This document shows positions 15,343 to 23,797 of a stretch of DNA of 34,279 nt, piece by piece. The DNA comes from Saprospiraceae bacterium (GTDB lineage: Bacteria > Bacteroidota > Bacteroidia > Chitinophagales > Saprospiraceae): contig JAIYAV010000344.1 of NCBI GenBank assembly GCA_027488855.1, forward strand, positions 1-34,279, read 5' to 3'. The translations under genes were made by a program, and so were the position numbers. Under the pieces are notes generated by a model. The model was given only the letters and a program-made list of their open reading frames with translations. It searched no databases and had not been told where the DNA came from. Numbering within the stretch: position 1 is the first letter of the stretch; the number at the start of each line of letters is the position of its first letter.

Positions 15343-16179
15343 ATGGAAAGCACATTGATAAATCAAGACTTCGAGCGTTCTATCAAACGGCTCCGCCAAA
15401 TTTTACCTAAACTTGCCTTTGGGCTTTTGATTGGGACTTATCTTACCTCTGCCATTATTATGGGTTTATTTCATGCCCAAAATGCACCTGGGCTTGGGTT
15501 CAAAATTGCGGCATTCTTGGTGCCACTGGCCATTCAGGCCGGGCGGGGAACATTGGTGTTCTTTTTTCAGCTTAACCCGCTGCGGATTCAAAGCAGATTC
15601 TCTTTTGGAATCTTGGCGGCAACTGTGTTGCTCCTGTTGTCAATGGTTGAAGCATCACTGGTGATGTACCCTTATGGGCTTTCCTGGACGGTTTCAGTAT
15701 TGACCTTGATGATTATTGGCTGGTTGATTGAAGTGATGATTTTACAGGAGATAACTTTTGCTACAAAACTGGAGCTATTCCAGAATCAACAAGAGTGGGA
15801 AAAGCTGAATAAATTCTACAGTGCGGTCAATGAGTTTGAAATAACTGCCACTAAGCCCAAAACCCAACTTAAAATTGAGGCAAACCCGGTTGAGCCTGAA
15901 AAATTAGGGCAGGGCAAGGAAGATAAAGAACCTGAATTCTCTAATGATACCTTTTATGGGGTGAAGATTGACAGAAGCAACCCGATGTTGAGTCATAATT
16001 TACTTAGGCTGAAGAATCGTTTCCAAGAACGGTATGACGATTCTATCAAAAAAGCCGATGCCCGAAAGAAGCAAGGCAAAGCTCCACATCAAACGACTGA
16101 AAAATCAATTCAGGATAATCAAGAAAGGTTGAAAAGGGTTGATTTCATTCTCAACACTTTACTTAAACAAACTGCCTGA
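15343..16179 (+). CDS. Four-helix membrane protein of unknown function
   Basis: The ATG at 15343 (MESTLINQDF) gives 278 residues; an in-frame ATG at 15298 would overlap the integrase gene by 14 bases. Four hydrophobic helices lie at about 22-44, 51-75, 84-108 and 112-135. A charged cytoplasmic-type tail of ~140 residues follows, rich in Lys and Glu, with LLRLKNRFQER and NQERLKRVDFILNTLL near the end. No family is recognised. It follows the integrase gene by 31 bases and may be co-transcribed. A decayed copy of its C-terminal coding sequence lies at 17058-17112, so a second copy of this gene was once nearby. Confidence 0.65.
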   Translation: MESTLINQDFERSIKRLRQILPKLAFGLLIGTYLTSAIIMGLFHAQNAPGLGFKIAAFLVPLAIQAGRGTLVFFFQLNPLRIQSRFSFGILAATVLLLLSMVEASLVMYPYGLSWTVSVLTLMIIGWLIEVMILQEITFATKLELFQNQQEWEKLNKFYSAVNEFEITATKPKTQLKIEANPVEPEKLGQGKEDKEPEFSNDTFYGVKIDRSNPMLSHNLLRLKNRFQERYDDSIKKADARKKQGKAPHQTTEKSIQDNQERLKRVDFILNTLLKQTA

Positions 16180-16213
16180 TAGTTTATATTCTCCAATTCA
16201 TACCTGTTAAGTC

Positions 16214-17053
16214 ATGGCTAAAAATTCATCATTCGTTGTGCAAGGCACTGAAATTAGGCTCTTCACTCAAAAAGAGGAGGACTACATTTCCTTGACGGAT
16301 ATTGCAAAACGGGTCAATCCTCGTTCTGAAATTGTCATTCAAAACTGGATAAGAAACCGTGATACCGTTGAATTTTTAGGGGTATGGGAGCAACTGCATA
16401 ACCCAGATTTTAAACACATCGAATTCGATGTGTTTAGAACTCAAGCAGGGATGAACTCATTTGTGCTTTCTCCAAAGCAATGGATACAAAAAACCGATGC
16501 TATTGGGCTTCAATCAAAAGCTGGTAAAAATGGCGGAACATACGCCCATAAAGATATTGCCCTCGCTTTCTGTTACTGGATTAGCCCTCCATTCCAACTC
16601 TATGTAATTAAGGAGTTTCAAAGACTTAAGAAAGAAGAAAATGACCAGCAATCTCTTGAGTGGAATGTAAAGAGAATCTTGACCAAGATTAACTACCGAA
16701 TTCATACTGATGCAGTGAAGGAGCATCTTATCCCTCCTAGAATTTATAATACCAAGCAAGAAAGTTATGTTTTTGCCACTGAAGCTGATGTGCTAAACCT
16801 AGCCCTTTTCGGCATAACTGCAAAGGAATGGAGAGAAGCAAACCCAGATGCAAAGGGTAATGTGCGTGACCAAGCTACCGCCGAACAATTGGTTGTGCTT
16901 TCTAATTTGGAAAACCTCAATGCAGAGTTTATCAAAGATGGGCTTTCGCAACAAGAGAGATTGCAACGACTCAATGAAATTGCTATTTATCAGATGAAGT
17001 TGCTTACGAATGTTCCATTTATCAGCCCATTGAAAGGGATTAAGGATAAATAG
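16214..17053 (+). CDS. KilA-N domain DNA-binding protein
   Basis: The 279-residue protein has an N-terminal KilA-N domain (about 1-140): YISLTDIAKRVNP, then IQNWIRNRDTVEFLGVWE, then GGTYAHKDIALAFCYWISPPFQLYVIKEFQRL. The C-terminal half (TEADVLNLALFGITAKEWR) is the conserved companion region of bacterial KilA-N proteins. Family knowledge: KilA-N proteins occur in phages and mobile elements and are believed to bind DNA, but their cellular role is poorly defined. It starts 34 bases after the membrane-protein gene and is convergent with hamB. It could be a regulator of the element; that is inference. Confidence 0.88.
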   Translation: MAKNSSFVVQGTEIRLFTQKEEDYISLTDIAKRVNPRSEIVIQNWIRNRDTVEFLGVWEQLHNPDFKHIEFDVFRTQAGMNSFVLSPKQWIQKTDAIGLQSKAGKNGGTYAHKDIALAFCYWISPPFQLYVIKEFQRLKKEENDQQSLEWNVKRILTKINYRIHTDAVKEHLIPPRIYNTKQESYVFATEADVLNLALFGITAKEWREANPDAKGNVRDQATAEQLVVLSNLENLNAEFIKDGLSQQERLQRLNEIAIYQMKLLTNVPFISPLKGIKDK

Positions 17054-17057
17054 AACG

Positions 17058-17112
17058 GTTAAGAATCGCTTTCAAGAACGGTTGAGTTTATTATAAACAC
17101 GCTGATAAGTTA
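17058..17112 (+). pseudogene. Vestige of the C-terminus of the neighbouring membrane-protein gene
   Basis: Bases 17058-17081 encode VKNRFQER, closely matching LKNRFQER of the membrane protein (16013-16036). After a one-base frame change, 17080-17112 encode VEFIINTLISY, matching VDFILNTLL at the end of that protein. The ~35 residues between the two segments are missing, and the deletion ends coincide with the two QER-encoding words of the intact gene. The piece lies just after the KilA-N stop, so the KilA-N gene sits between an intact gene and a remnant of the same gene. Confidence 0.6.
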
Positions 17113-17182
17113 TGCAAAATATGATAATATGTAAACTAAACGAGAATGACTTCTTTAAAAATGAAATTGAAAAATTATTTAA

Positions 17183-20100
17183 TTACCTTCTGATCTGGAT
17201 ATATGGGTTTTCTACAACCATCTTCCATAAATTATCTTCAGTATTATATTGAAAAAACACCCCTGATAGGCTGTTCGCCGATGAGAAATCAATATCTGAA
17301 TCCGAAATCTCTTCAATTTCTGAAAGATCAGGACTAACTAAATATTGCTTACCATTAATTTCTTTAGCAATAAGTGTCTCGGTTTTTTTGTGAACTTCTT
17401 CAAATATAAAGTTTGGGATATTGTCAACGAACTGAATTTTTGTATTTGTTAGGTGTGATAACAATTCAATCCATTTTATGCAAGTATCGGATACCACTGA
17501 TTGATAAAATTTTTGATTTACAATAATCTCTTTTTTATAATCTTGAATGCTTTTCTCCCAAAGTTCATCTTCAAAAAACCTCGATAATTCACTTGCGGAA
17601 ACTCTTGATCTTATTCCAGCTTGATAAATTTTCAATGCAATTAAATTTGGGACTCCGATTTCAAGTAACATAGAAATTTCTTCAATAATTTCAGCATTTT
17701 CTTTCATCTCTCCAGCTCTAATTTTTTTTGCTATGCCATTAAAAACCCAAGGGAGAGTAAATGTAAATAAATTAGCAATTATTTCTTCAACTCCTTGAAA
17801 TGCATCAAATGAATTTAAAGGCTCCGCATTAAGCCATTTTTCGGTAATTGCATATAGGTCTATATTTTCAATTAAATTTCCATCTTCAATTAATATAGGC
17901 ATTTTATCAATTATTTTAAGAATTGAATTTGTTAGAATAATTTTGTCTTCAATGGTTTTTTCGGATATACTAAACAAAGAGAGCTCAGATTGTATTTCTG
18001 GAATCTTACTTTCCAAAAAAAGATCACTATTAAGTGGTATCCCTGAATTAATTATTGACTTCCATTTTTGTTTATCATCCCCAACCTTTTTAATAATTCC
18101 TTTGATTCTTGCTTGAAAAAATCCAATTAGATTTTGTTCTGAAAGCCTTGTTTGTCTTTTAGCCTGGATAAAAGCAAAAGAGTTTCTAAAAAAATTCTCA
18201 ATCCATCCAAAGTCCACAATTCCATCTTCTGGATTATTCAGGTCTTGTAAAGCAAGAAGAGTATCATCAATCCAATCAAGAGTGTTGTCGATTTCTTTTG
18301 CATTAGAGCCGATTTCGTCTATTTTATTTTCAGCTATTAGTTGTAACAAAAGATCAAATTGCACCCCTCCTTCAATAGTAACTCGATGCAAAGCTTTAAT
18401 TAAAGCTAAAATCCCACTTGAAGCATGGTCAATTTTCTCCTTATTGAAATAGTTTTTAATGGTTTCTCCATACCATTTTATTTTTTTTCTTGCTCTTAAT
18501 GTTGAATTATCAGAAACATCTCTTGCGACAAGTATTTTCCCTTCATGATCAACAAAAGCTCTACCAGCTCTGCCTGCAATATTCCAGAAATCCCTGGGAG
18601 TAATTAGATTTTTTCCTTGATAAATTGTAGAAAAAATAACTGATGAAACGCCCAAATTAACTCCTTGACCTAATGTCGAAGTGGAAATAATTACAAGGGG
18701 TTTATCATTTCTCATGAGCCGTTCTAAAGGTAATCTGACATCAAATTGTAAGCCCCCATGATGGCAAAGAATTCCTTTTCTAGCAAAAAGTAACCAATCA
18801 TTATTTTCTCCATATGTTTCGGTACAGGCTAATTCAAATGCATTCCAGTCAAATTTATTTGACCACTTGTAATCCTCAGGAGCATTCCCTAAGCATTTAA
18901 GATATGCATGTGCCATTGTGAAAACAGATTTTTTTATTCCAACAAAAATTAAAGCAGTTCCAACGCTTCTCAGCTTGTAAGCTGTAGATGCTACAGCTTC
19001 ATTTTTGTTACTGGGAAAAAATCTTGCTCTTTTTTGTCCAGGATTTAAAGGCTGTTGTTTTTTTAAAATAAATTTATTGTTAAATGAAGGTCTTTCCTCA
19101 TCGTTATTCATCCAATTTAGATTAACTTGAGTGCCATTCCAATCTAGAATCCCTAATCTTTCATCAGAAGGTCTCCAAGTATCTTTATAAGTTGTTTCGA
19201 TTGATTTTGTCAACCATAACGCTAAATCTTCAGCATTTGGAAGAACCGCAGACAGCACTAAAAACCTTCCGCCATTATTCTCTATAAAAAATCTTAATTC
19301 TTCATAAAAAATTTCATTTATAATCAATCTTTTATCTGCTCCTAATAGATGCCCCTCATCAATTATTACAAGCTTAATTTGTTTGCCGATTTCTCTATTA
19401 CCTCTAATAATAGCTTTTGCTTTTTCAGGAGTCGCTATTATTACATTAGAATCCTTAACAAGTTTTTCATCAATTCGACTATACAGGCTACCTCCATATA
19501 AATGTGACAAGGTGATACCTAAATTGCTAAATATTTTCTCTAGTGAATGTTCTATTTCAAATGCTAATGATCTGAAAGGGGCAATATAGAGAATTTTATT
19601 CTCAGCGTTTTTATCAATACAGTCAAGAATTGCAATTTCTGCAATTCTTGTTTTTCCGCTACTCGTTGGAATAGCAACAACACAGCCTTTGTTTGATACA
19701 TCTAAGACCTTAGCTAGAGATTTCCTTTGAGTGATAAATAATTCATATATGCCTCTTGGCGACAAGTATACGAGCGATTGAATATATTTTTTAACTATTG
19801 GTGTTTGGATATTAAAATATCCATTTAAAGAATTCCATAAAGAGGCTTCATTAAATCCTTCCGCAATCAATAGCAGCAATCGAATTACCCACCAAATACT
19901 TGGTTCCGCATTTATTTCCGCAATTTCTTTTAAATATCTCAAATTTGTCTTTGCAGAAGCAATATAAAATTCATCCCCAGTCTGAAAATATTTTATAAAA
20001 CCGTTAAGGCATTTTGCAATTGTAAATTCATAAATTTTAAGTTCGTAATCTTCATTTTCATCATTTAAATTTAGATTATCTTCTGCTTCATCACCTATTA

Positions 20101-20608
20101 AATTATTGGTGATAAAGTCATCGGTATAGGTTATGTCCACTATAATTTTTTCAATTTCTTCATTTAGTTCACTGAAGTTCCTTTCAAGGAAAAGAGCTAT
20201 TAATTTTGATATTAAGGTATTAGGTTTGATTTTTTTGATGAGAATGAAAGATTTTGAATATTGGAAACTTACATAATATGCTAAAGCTGAAACCAAACAG
20301 TAATAGTTACTCAACTCAGTTTTATTTGATTCTGAACCATGGATAAATTCTAATATTGATGCACCTTTTTCCATAGGTTCTATTGCATTCTCAAAACTTT
20401 GGCTTTCCGCAAATGAACAACCAATTTCTAAATAATATAAGGCTAAAATATTTAAATTATCATCCTGAATTGTGTAAGCTGGAAAATTTCCCCTTTGTTC
20501 AGAAGTATTGAAAAGAATGTACCTAGCATCTGCCTGAGCAATTAAACCCTGAATGACTTCGTCACTATTTATTTTCTGCAAGCGTTCAATATTTTGTTCA
20601 ATATTCAT
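17183..20608 (-). CDS. hamB: Hachiman defence helicase HamB
   Basis: This is an 1141-residue superfamily 2, Ski2-like DExH helicase. Motif I is PTSSGKT (314-320), Ia is APFRSLAFE (343-351), II is DEGH (417-420), III is SAV (453-455), V is STSTLGQGVNLG (642-653) and VI is AGRAGRAF. The ~290 residues before the helicase core are helical, with a TPR-like stretch (YYLEIGCSFAESQSFENAIEP). The C-terminal ~400 residues are helical and of no recognised family. Known role: in Hachiman, HamB senses damaged or invading DNA and unleashes HamA. The gene overlaps hamA by ATGA (20605-20608), which supports the system call. It is AT-rich compared with the chromosomal flank. The 3' end is convergent with the KilA-N gene; no clear terminator was seen in the gap. 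Confidence 0.85.
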   Translation of the reverse strand: MNIEQNIERLQKINSDEVIQGLIAQADARYILFNTSEQRGNFPAYTIQDDNLNILALYYLEIGCSFAESQSFENAIEPMEKGASILEFIHGSESNKTELSNYYCLVSALAYYVSFQYSKSFILIKKIKPNTLISKLIALFLERNFSELNEEIEKIIVDITYTDDFITNNLIGDEAEDNLNLNDENEDYELKIYEFTIAKCLNGFIKYFQTGDEFYIASAKTNLRYLKEIAEINAEPSIWWVIRLLLLIAEGFNEASLWNSLNGYFNIQTPIVKKYIQSLVYLSPRGIYELFITQRKSLAKVLDVSNKGCVVAIPTSSGKTRIAEIAILDCIDKNAENKILYIAPFRSLAFEIEHSLEKIFSNLGITLSHLYGGSLYSRIDEKLVKDSNVIIATPEKAKAIIRGNREIGKQIKLVIIDEGHLLGADKRLIINEIFYEELRFFIENNGGRFLVLSAVLPNAEDLALWLTKSIETTYKDTWRPSDERLGILDWNGTQVNLNWMNNDEERPSFNNKFILKKQQPLNPGQKRARFFPSNKNEAVASTAYKLRSVGTALIFVGIKKSVFTMAHAYLKCLGNAPEDYKWSNKFDWNAFELACTETYGENNDWLLFARKGILCHHGGLQFDVRLPLERLMRNDKPLVIISTSTLGQGVNLGVSSVIFSTIYQGKNLITPRDFWNIAGRAGRAFVDHEGKILVARDVSDNSTLRARKKIKWYGETIKNYFNKEKIDHASSGILALIKALHRVTIEGGVQFDLLLQLIAENKIDEIGSNAKEIDNTLDWIDDTLLALQDLNNPEDGIVDFGWIENFFRNSFAFIQAKRQTRLSEQNLIGFFQARIKGIIKKVGDDKQKWKSIINSGIPLNSDLFLESKIPEIQSELSLFSISEKTIEDKIILTNSILKIIDKMPILIEDGNLIENIDLYAITEKWLNAEPLNSFDAFQGVEEIIANLFTFTLPWVFNGIAKKIRAGEMKENAEIIEEISMLLEIGVPNLIALKIYQAGIRSRVSASELSRFFEDELWEKSIQDYKKEIIVNQKFYQSVVSDTCIKWIELLSHLTNTKIQFVDNIPNFIFEEVHKKTETLIAKEINGKQYLVSPDLSEIEEISDSDIDFSSANSLSGVFFQYNTEDNLWKMVVENPYIQIRR

Positions 20609-21441
20609 AACTGATTAGGATTATTAAATAAATATTCAGCTTTCTTAAAAGCTTTATCTATTAGCTCTTCAGGATTCGTAATTCCGATTGATATTAGAAT
20701 AAAAAGGGGGTTGTCAGAGTTAAGATTTGCTTCAACAACATCAAAAGTTTTTTGGTTACTCAAAAGCAATCCAGTGTAAACTAAGTCTCCTTTACCCTTC
20801 ACCTCATCAACAATAAATGTATCTAATAAATCAGCAATATCTTTGGTCGAATCGCTTCTTCCTAGCTCATCAATAATGAACGAATAAGACAAAGGTTTCT
20901 TGTCTTTTGAGAGGGATTTAGCAATGGTTTTTATAACAGTACTATTAGGAGTTGTTCTAAATTTAGCTTCTCCTAAGTATAACCGAACCTTTTTTGATTT
21001 TTCATAATTGATTACATCAATTAATAAGGTATCATCTCCTTTCATTGCTTGATCTGCGTTCGGGTTATATTTAAGTTTAAAAACCTTCAGAAGTTTCTTA
21101 TCTAAACTTCCTTCAATGTATTCCGATAGAAGGATCTCAGTTGCGTTTCCCTTTCTTGTTTTGTCGGCAATTGGTAATTTTCTGTTTTGTTCAGCATATT
21201 TCGCAAAGCCCAATTGACTAAAATTCTCTTTTAACTTTTGAATGCGATAATCACTATGATGGTGTTCAAATATTTTCCTCCCAAACCATTCTATTAAATC
21301 ATTGTCAGTAGATAAAACCAACTCTTTTAATGCTCTGTGTTTTTTTGTTGCTGTTACTGCAACATCGTTACAAGCCAACCAAATTGAAAACATATTTGGA
21401 GCCTTAGGATGTGTGCCTATTAAGTCTTGTTGATTTAGCAT
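20605..21441 (-). CDS. hamA: Hachiman defence effector HamA (DUF1837 nuclease)
   Basis: The 278-residue protein has the DUF1837 signature. KGNATEILLSEYI (about 97-109) is followed by KYNPNADQAMKGDD, with Asp136/137 as the acidic position. Next comes LYLGEAKFR with Glu158 and Lys160, the E-x-K of a PD-(D/E)XK-like active site. This core is the known HamA effector, a DNase held in check by HamB and released when the complex senses foreign or damaged DNA, leading to loss of host and phage DNA. It is the first gene of the operon; hamB starts inside its stop codon. No strong promoter match was found in the AT-rich 150 bases upstream; TATATTTC at 21487-21494 (minus) is the nearest. The length is as expected for the family. 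Confidence 0.85.
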   Translation of the reverse strand: MLNQQDLIGTHPKAPNMFSIWLACNDVAVTATKKHRALKELVLSTDNDLIEWFGRKIFEHHHSDYRIQKLKENFSQLGFAKYAEQNRKLPIADKTRKGNATEILLSEYIEGSLDKKLLKVFKLKYNPNADQAMKGDDTLLIDVINYEKSKKVRLYLGEAKFRTTPNSTVIKTIAKSLSKDKKPLSYSFIIDELGRSDSTKDIADLLDTFIVDEVKGKGDLVYTGLLLSNQKTFDVVEANLNSDNPLFILISIGITNPEELIDKAFKKAEYLFNNPNQL

Positions 21442-21591
21442 TTCATTTATTGCTTTTTATTTATGCATGTTAAATTTAGAATAATAGAAATATACATAGT
21501 GTTTAGTTTTTTCATCCGTAAGATAAGTCCATTTGTATAATGTTGCAAATAAATTAGAAGCTATTTTTTTTGCATATGCACTTCCACTGCT

Positions 21592-21715
21592 GCAAAAAGC
21601 ATGAGAGACTTTTCACCAGCCTAAACACAACCTAAAAACCCCTTTCCGCCGCCGCTAGGAAGAGCCTCCACCTTCAAGAAAATGTATAGATATTAAAAAA
21701 TAGCATAAGGAAAAC
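21592..21715. repeat. Diverged direct repeat, copy A (non-coding)
   Basis: This copy begins GCAAAAAGCATGAGAGAC and contains CAACCTAAAAACC, CCGCCGCTAGG and a CC-flanked AGAAAATGTAT. Copy B, 296 bases to the right, keeps the same order of words with small indels. The gap from hamA (21442) to ardC (22047) is 606 bases and holds no credible gene; the two repeats are its main content. Similar pairs can be recombination sites, RNA genes or ends of a cargo insertion; none is proven. Confidence 0.7.
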
Positions 21716-21887
21716 CTTACTTTAATACTTTCATGTCTTCTTCCATTCATTATGTTTGTATTTTATTTGAATCAATGAGTTCCAAAACTATATGCTGGTG
21801 AAAAGAAAGAATAATGGTCTATGAATCATAGCTTTCGCTAAAACATTAGAAATTTTTTAGCTTAAATCCGCTTAATGCCTTATTTCC

Positions 21888-22015
21888 GCAAAAAATATGA
21901 GAGATTTTTTTTGCCAGCATAAACGCAACCTAAAAACCGCTTTTCTCCGCCGCTAGGCGGACGCACCACTTTCCAGAAAGTGTATTGTTATATAGCAAGA
22001 AAAGGAAAAGCCCTG
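21888..22015. repeat. Diverged direct repeat, copy B (non-coding)
   Basis: This copy begins GCAAAAAATATGAGAGAT and runs through GCCAGCATAAACGCAACC, TAAAAACCGC, CCGCCGCTAGGCGG and CCAGAAAGTGTAT to GGAAAAGCC. It carries a small hairpin, TCCGCC-GCTA-GGCGGA (21946-21961), that copy A has lost. Its right end runs into the ardC terminator at 22007-22037. It is AT-rich around a GC-rich core, which is a common look for structured RNA or protein-binding sites. Confidence 0.7.
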
Positions 22016-22037
22016 CTTTTACCACTCGCAGGGCTTT
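22007..22037 (-). terminator. Intrinsic terminator of the radC-ardC unit
   Basis: AAAGCCCTGC (22007-22016) and GCAGGGCTTT (22028-22037) form a perfect 10-bp stem with an 11-base loop. On the minus strand it is followed by a T-rich tract. It lies 10 bases after the ardC stop. Confidence 0.8.
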
Positions 22038-22047
22038 CAAACCTCAA

Positions 22048-22953
22048 TCAATCTCTTTTTACCCCTAGCACATAATCAGCCGCTTTTTGAGCTTCGGCGG
22101 CTACTTTGAAGATGAACATCTTATCTTCTTTCAGCACCTTCAACCATCCTTGCAAATAGGCGGCAGCGTTTTCAATGATGGGGTCAAAATCAATTGACAC
22201 CTGAGCCGAAAGGAAAGAAGCGGCCATTTCTGCAATTAGCTCTTCTTCGCTATATGTTTTATCCCCAAACTTGGCGGCTTCCACAATGCCGGGACGGTTC
22301 AACCGCTTTTGGTGTCCGGTGGCGTGGGCTAACTCATGAAAAAAGGTGATGTAATATTCTTCCGGGGTTTGAAACTGTCCAATTTCGGGCATGTTTACAA
22401 AGTCGTGTACTTTATTGTAATAGGCTTGGCTGAGGTCTTGGTTTATCATCTCGGGGGCGTTGGGCATGTTGAGAATGATGTTTTCACAGCGTTCTAACTT
22501 CTCGTGTGGTTTGAGGGTAATACCTGGGCTTTCATACTCAATGCCTTCAATGTGCTGGATGTTGAACACATTGTAATATTTCAGGTATTTGTAAACCTTT
22601 ACTTCTTGCCCTTGCTTTTGCATCCGGTCGGCTTCCTCCTTGCTGATGTTGTTATCAGCTCCATCTTTAAAAGTGATGTTGTAGAAAAAAACGAGTTCCG
22701 CTTTTGCCCCTTGTTTTACCCTACCGCCTTTCTCCTGCACTTGTTTGAAGCTCATGTAATACGGTATAGGGTAGGGCAAACAGTTCATCAAAACTAGGTT
22801 GATGCCTGTGTAAACATGGTTGGTGGCAAGGTTGCGAGCTAGGCCGTAACTGCTCCATGTTTTACGCCAGGGAATTTCACCGTTTTCAAGGTGGTTGATA
22901 ATGCGGTCGGTGACCTTTTGATATAGGTCTAGCTTTTCAGAAACCTTTGTCAT
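22048..22953 (-). CDS. ardC: ArdC-like antirestriction protein (ssDNA-binding domain plus zincin)
   Basis: The 301-residue protein has an N-terminal ArdC single-strand DNA-binding domain (about 5-130: YQKVTDRIINHLENGEIPWRK, then GINLVLMN). The C-terminal metallopeptidase-like domain has HELAHATGH at 206-214 (zinc ligands His206 and His210, catalytic Glu207) and a downstream Glu in EELIAEMAASFL. Family knowledge: ArdC from plasmid pSa binds single-stranded DNA and guards incoming conjugative DNA against restriction. That fits a conjugative element. Here it also shares the element with a restriction-modification enzyme. It follows the radC-like gene by 38 bases and ends at a good terminator. 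Related proteins are often annotated as DUF1738 or zincin-like. Confidence 0.9.
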   Translation of the reverse strand: MTKVSEKLDLYQKVTDRIINHLENGEIPWRKTWSSYGLARNLATNHVYTGINLVLMNCLPYPIPYYMSFKQVQEKGGRVKQGAKAELVFFYNITFKDGADNNISKEEADRMQKQGQEVKVYKYLKYYNVFNIQHIEGIEYESPGITLKPHEKLERCENIILNMPNAPEMINQDLSQAYYNKVHDFVNMPEIGQFQTPEEYYITFFHELAHATGHQKRLNRPGIVEAAKFGDKTYSEEELIAEMAASFLSAQVSIDFDPIIENAAAYLQGWLKVLKEDKMFIFKVAAEAQKAADYVLGVKRD

Positions 22954-22991
22954 GGCTTTGAATTTTTGGAAAGTGGTTAAATATGAGTGGA

Positions 22992-23447
22992 TTAAATCAG
23001 GCCTTCGTCAGCAAAGGAGTAAAACCCGTCCGGGCTGATGACCAAATGATCTACTATTTTGATTCCAAGGATTTCACCCGCTTTGTACAGGTCTTTGGTA
23101 AGGTCTATATCTGCTTGACTGGGGTATAAATTGCCGCTGGGGTGGTTATGGGCAAGAATGACAGAAACGGCACAAGCCTTGAGGGCGGCGGCAAAAATGA
23201 CCCGCTTATCTACTGATGTGCAATTGATCCCGCCTTTGGATACATTAAAAAAGCCAATGACCTTATTACCCTGATTGAGAAACAGTACATTAAACTCTTC
23301 AATATAGCTGATTAAGTGGCTCCACTGGCTCAAAAACACCTTATAGGCCTCGGTGGAAGTGTTAGCAGTTGCCCGCTCTGAAGACTTCACTTTGGGCTGA
23401 TAAGAAATACTGATTTCCGCCACTTGAAAATGTTCTAAAACGCTCAT
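22992..23447 (-). CDS. radC: RadC-like JAB domain protein
   Basis: The ATG at 23447 gives MSVLEHFQVAEISISYQPK, typical of the short element-borne RadC forms, and 151 residues; the frame stays open upstream, but that extension is not conserved-looking. The JAB/MPN metalloprotease-like motif is complete: Glu51, H100-N-H102-P-S-G, Ser110 and Asp113. The N-terminal helix-hairpin-helix of chromosomal RadC is absent. Such genes are very common on Bacteroidota mobile elements beside ardC-like genes; the molecular function remains unsettled despite the DNA-repair name. It is co-directional with ardC. Confidence 0.88.
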   Translation of the reverse strand: MSVLEHFQVAEISISYQPKVKSSERATANTSTEAYKVFLSQWSHLISYIEEFNVLFLNQGNKVIGFFNVSKGGINCTSVDKRVIFAAALKACAVSVILAHNHPSGNLYPSQADIDLTKDLYKAGEILGIKIVDHLVISPDGFYSFADEGLI

Positions 23448-23511
23448 TTTGATTGTGTTTTGTGTGCTTAAAACCCTTGTTATTAGGAAACTCCCCTCAA
23501 TCGGGAGTGGA

Positions 23512-23797
23512 GGTGTGCCGGTAGGTTTTCTTTCCCTGGCCTTGCGGCACTTTATTGAGGTAACCTCCCCTTTACGGTTGCTTTTCAAATGGCGGCGGGG
23601 CGGTAGCTGCAAGGGGACAGGAAAAATTATTTTTCAAGGGCGGGGAAAAAGAGAAGAGCAAAAAAAATTTGGCCTGTAGCGACCCAAGGAGCGACCCTTG
23701 AAGCTACCGACACGCTGACATACTTTTGTGACCGAAAAGGGGAGGTTACTGAATTGCCGAAAGGATAGGAGGAAGAAAGAAAACCGGACGGTGCACC
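23512..23797. repeat. Large imperfect inverted repeat in the radC / restriction-enzyme gap
   Basis: The left arm (23512-23580) and right arm (23730-23797) are imperfect reverse complements over ~68 bases. The core, GTAACCTCCCCTTT-CGG at 23560-23577, pairs with 23732-23749 at 17 of 18 positions. The outer block GGTTTTCTTT (23524-23533) pairs with AAAGAAAACC (23776-23785). An inner hairpin (GTAGC...CAAGG / CCTTG..GCTAC, 23676-23707) sits in the loop, and a small CTCCC/GGGAG hairpin (23491-23507) lies outside. The 567-base gap has no credible gene. It could be a transfer origin, a structured RNA or a regulatory leader for radC. Confidence 0.65.

Noticed and set aside
17054-17182. Small gene between the KilA-N gene and hamB
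   Set aside because: The frames are broken by stops; the segment is explained by the decayed membrane-protein tail and AT-rich spacer.
21592-22015. CRISPR array
   Set aside because: There are only two long diverged copies with a 170-base spacer and no cas genes, so it does not fit a CRISPR array.
23448-23612. N-terminal extension of the RadC-like protein
   Set aside because: The extension is basic and Pro-rich without conservation and runs through one arm of the large inverted repeat; the usual short form starts at 23447.
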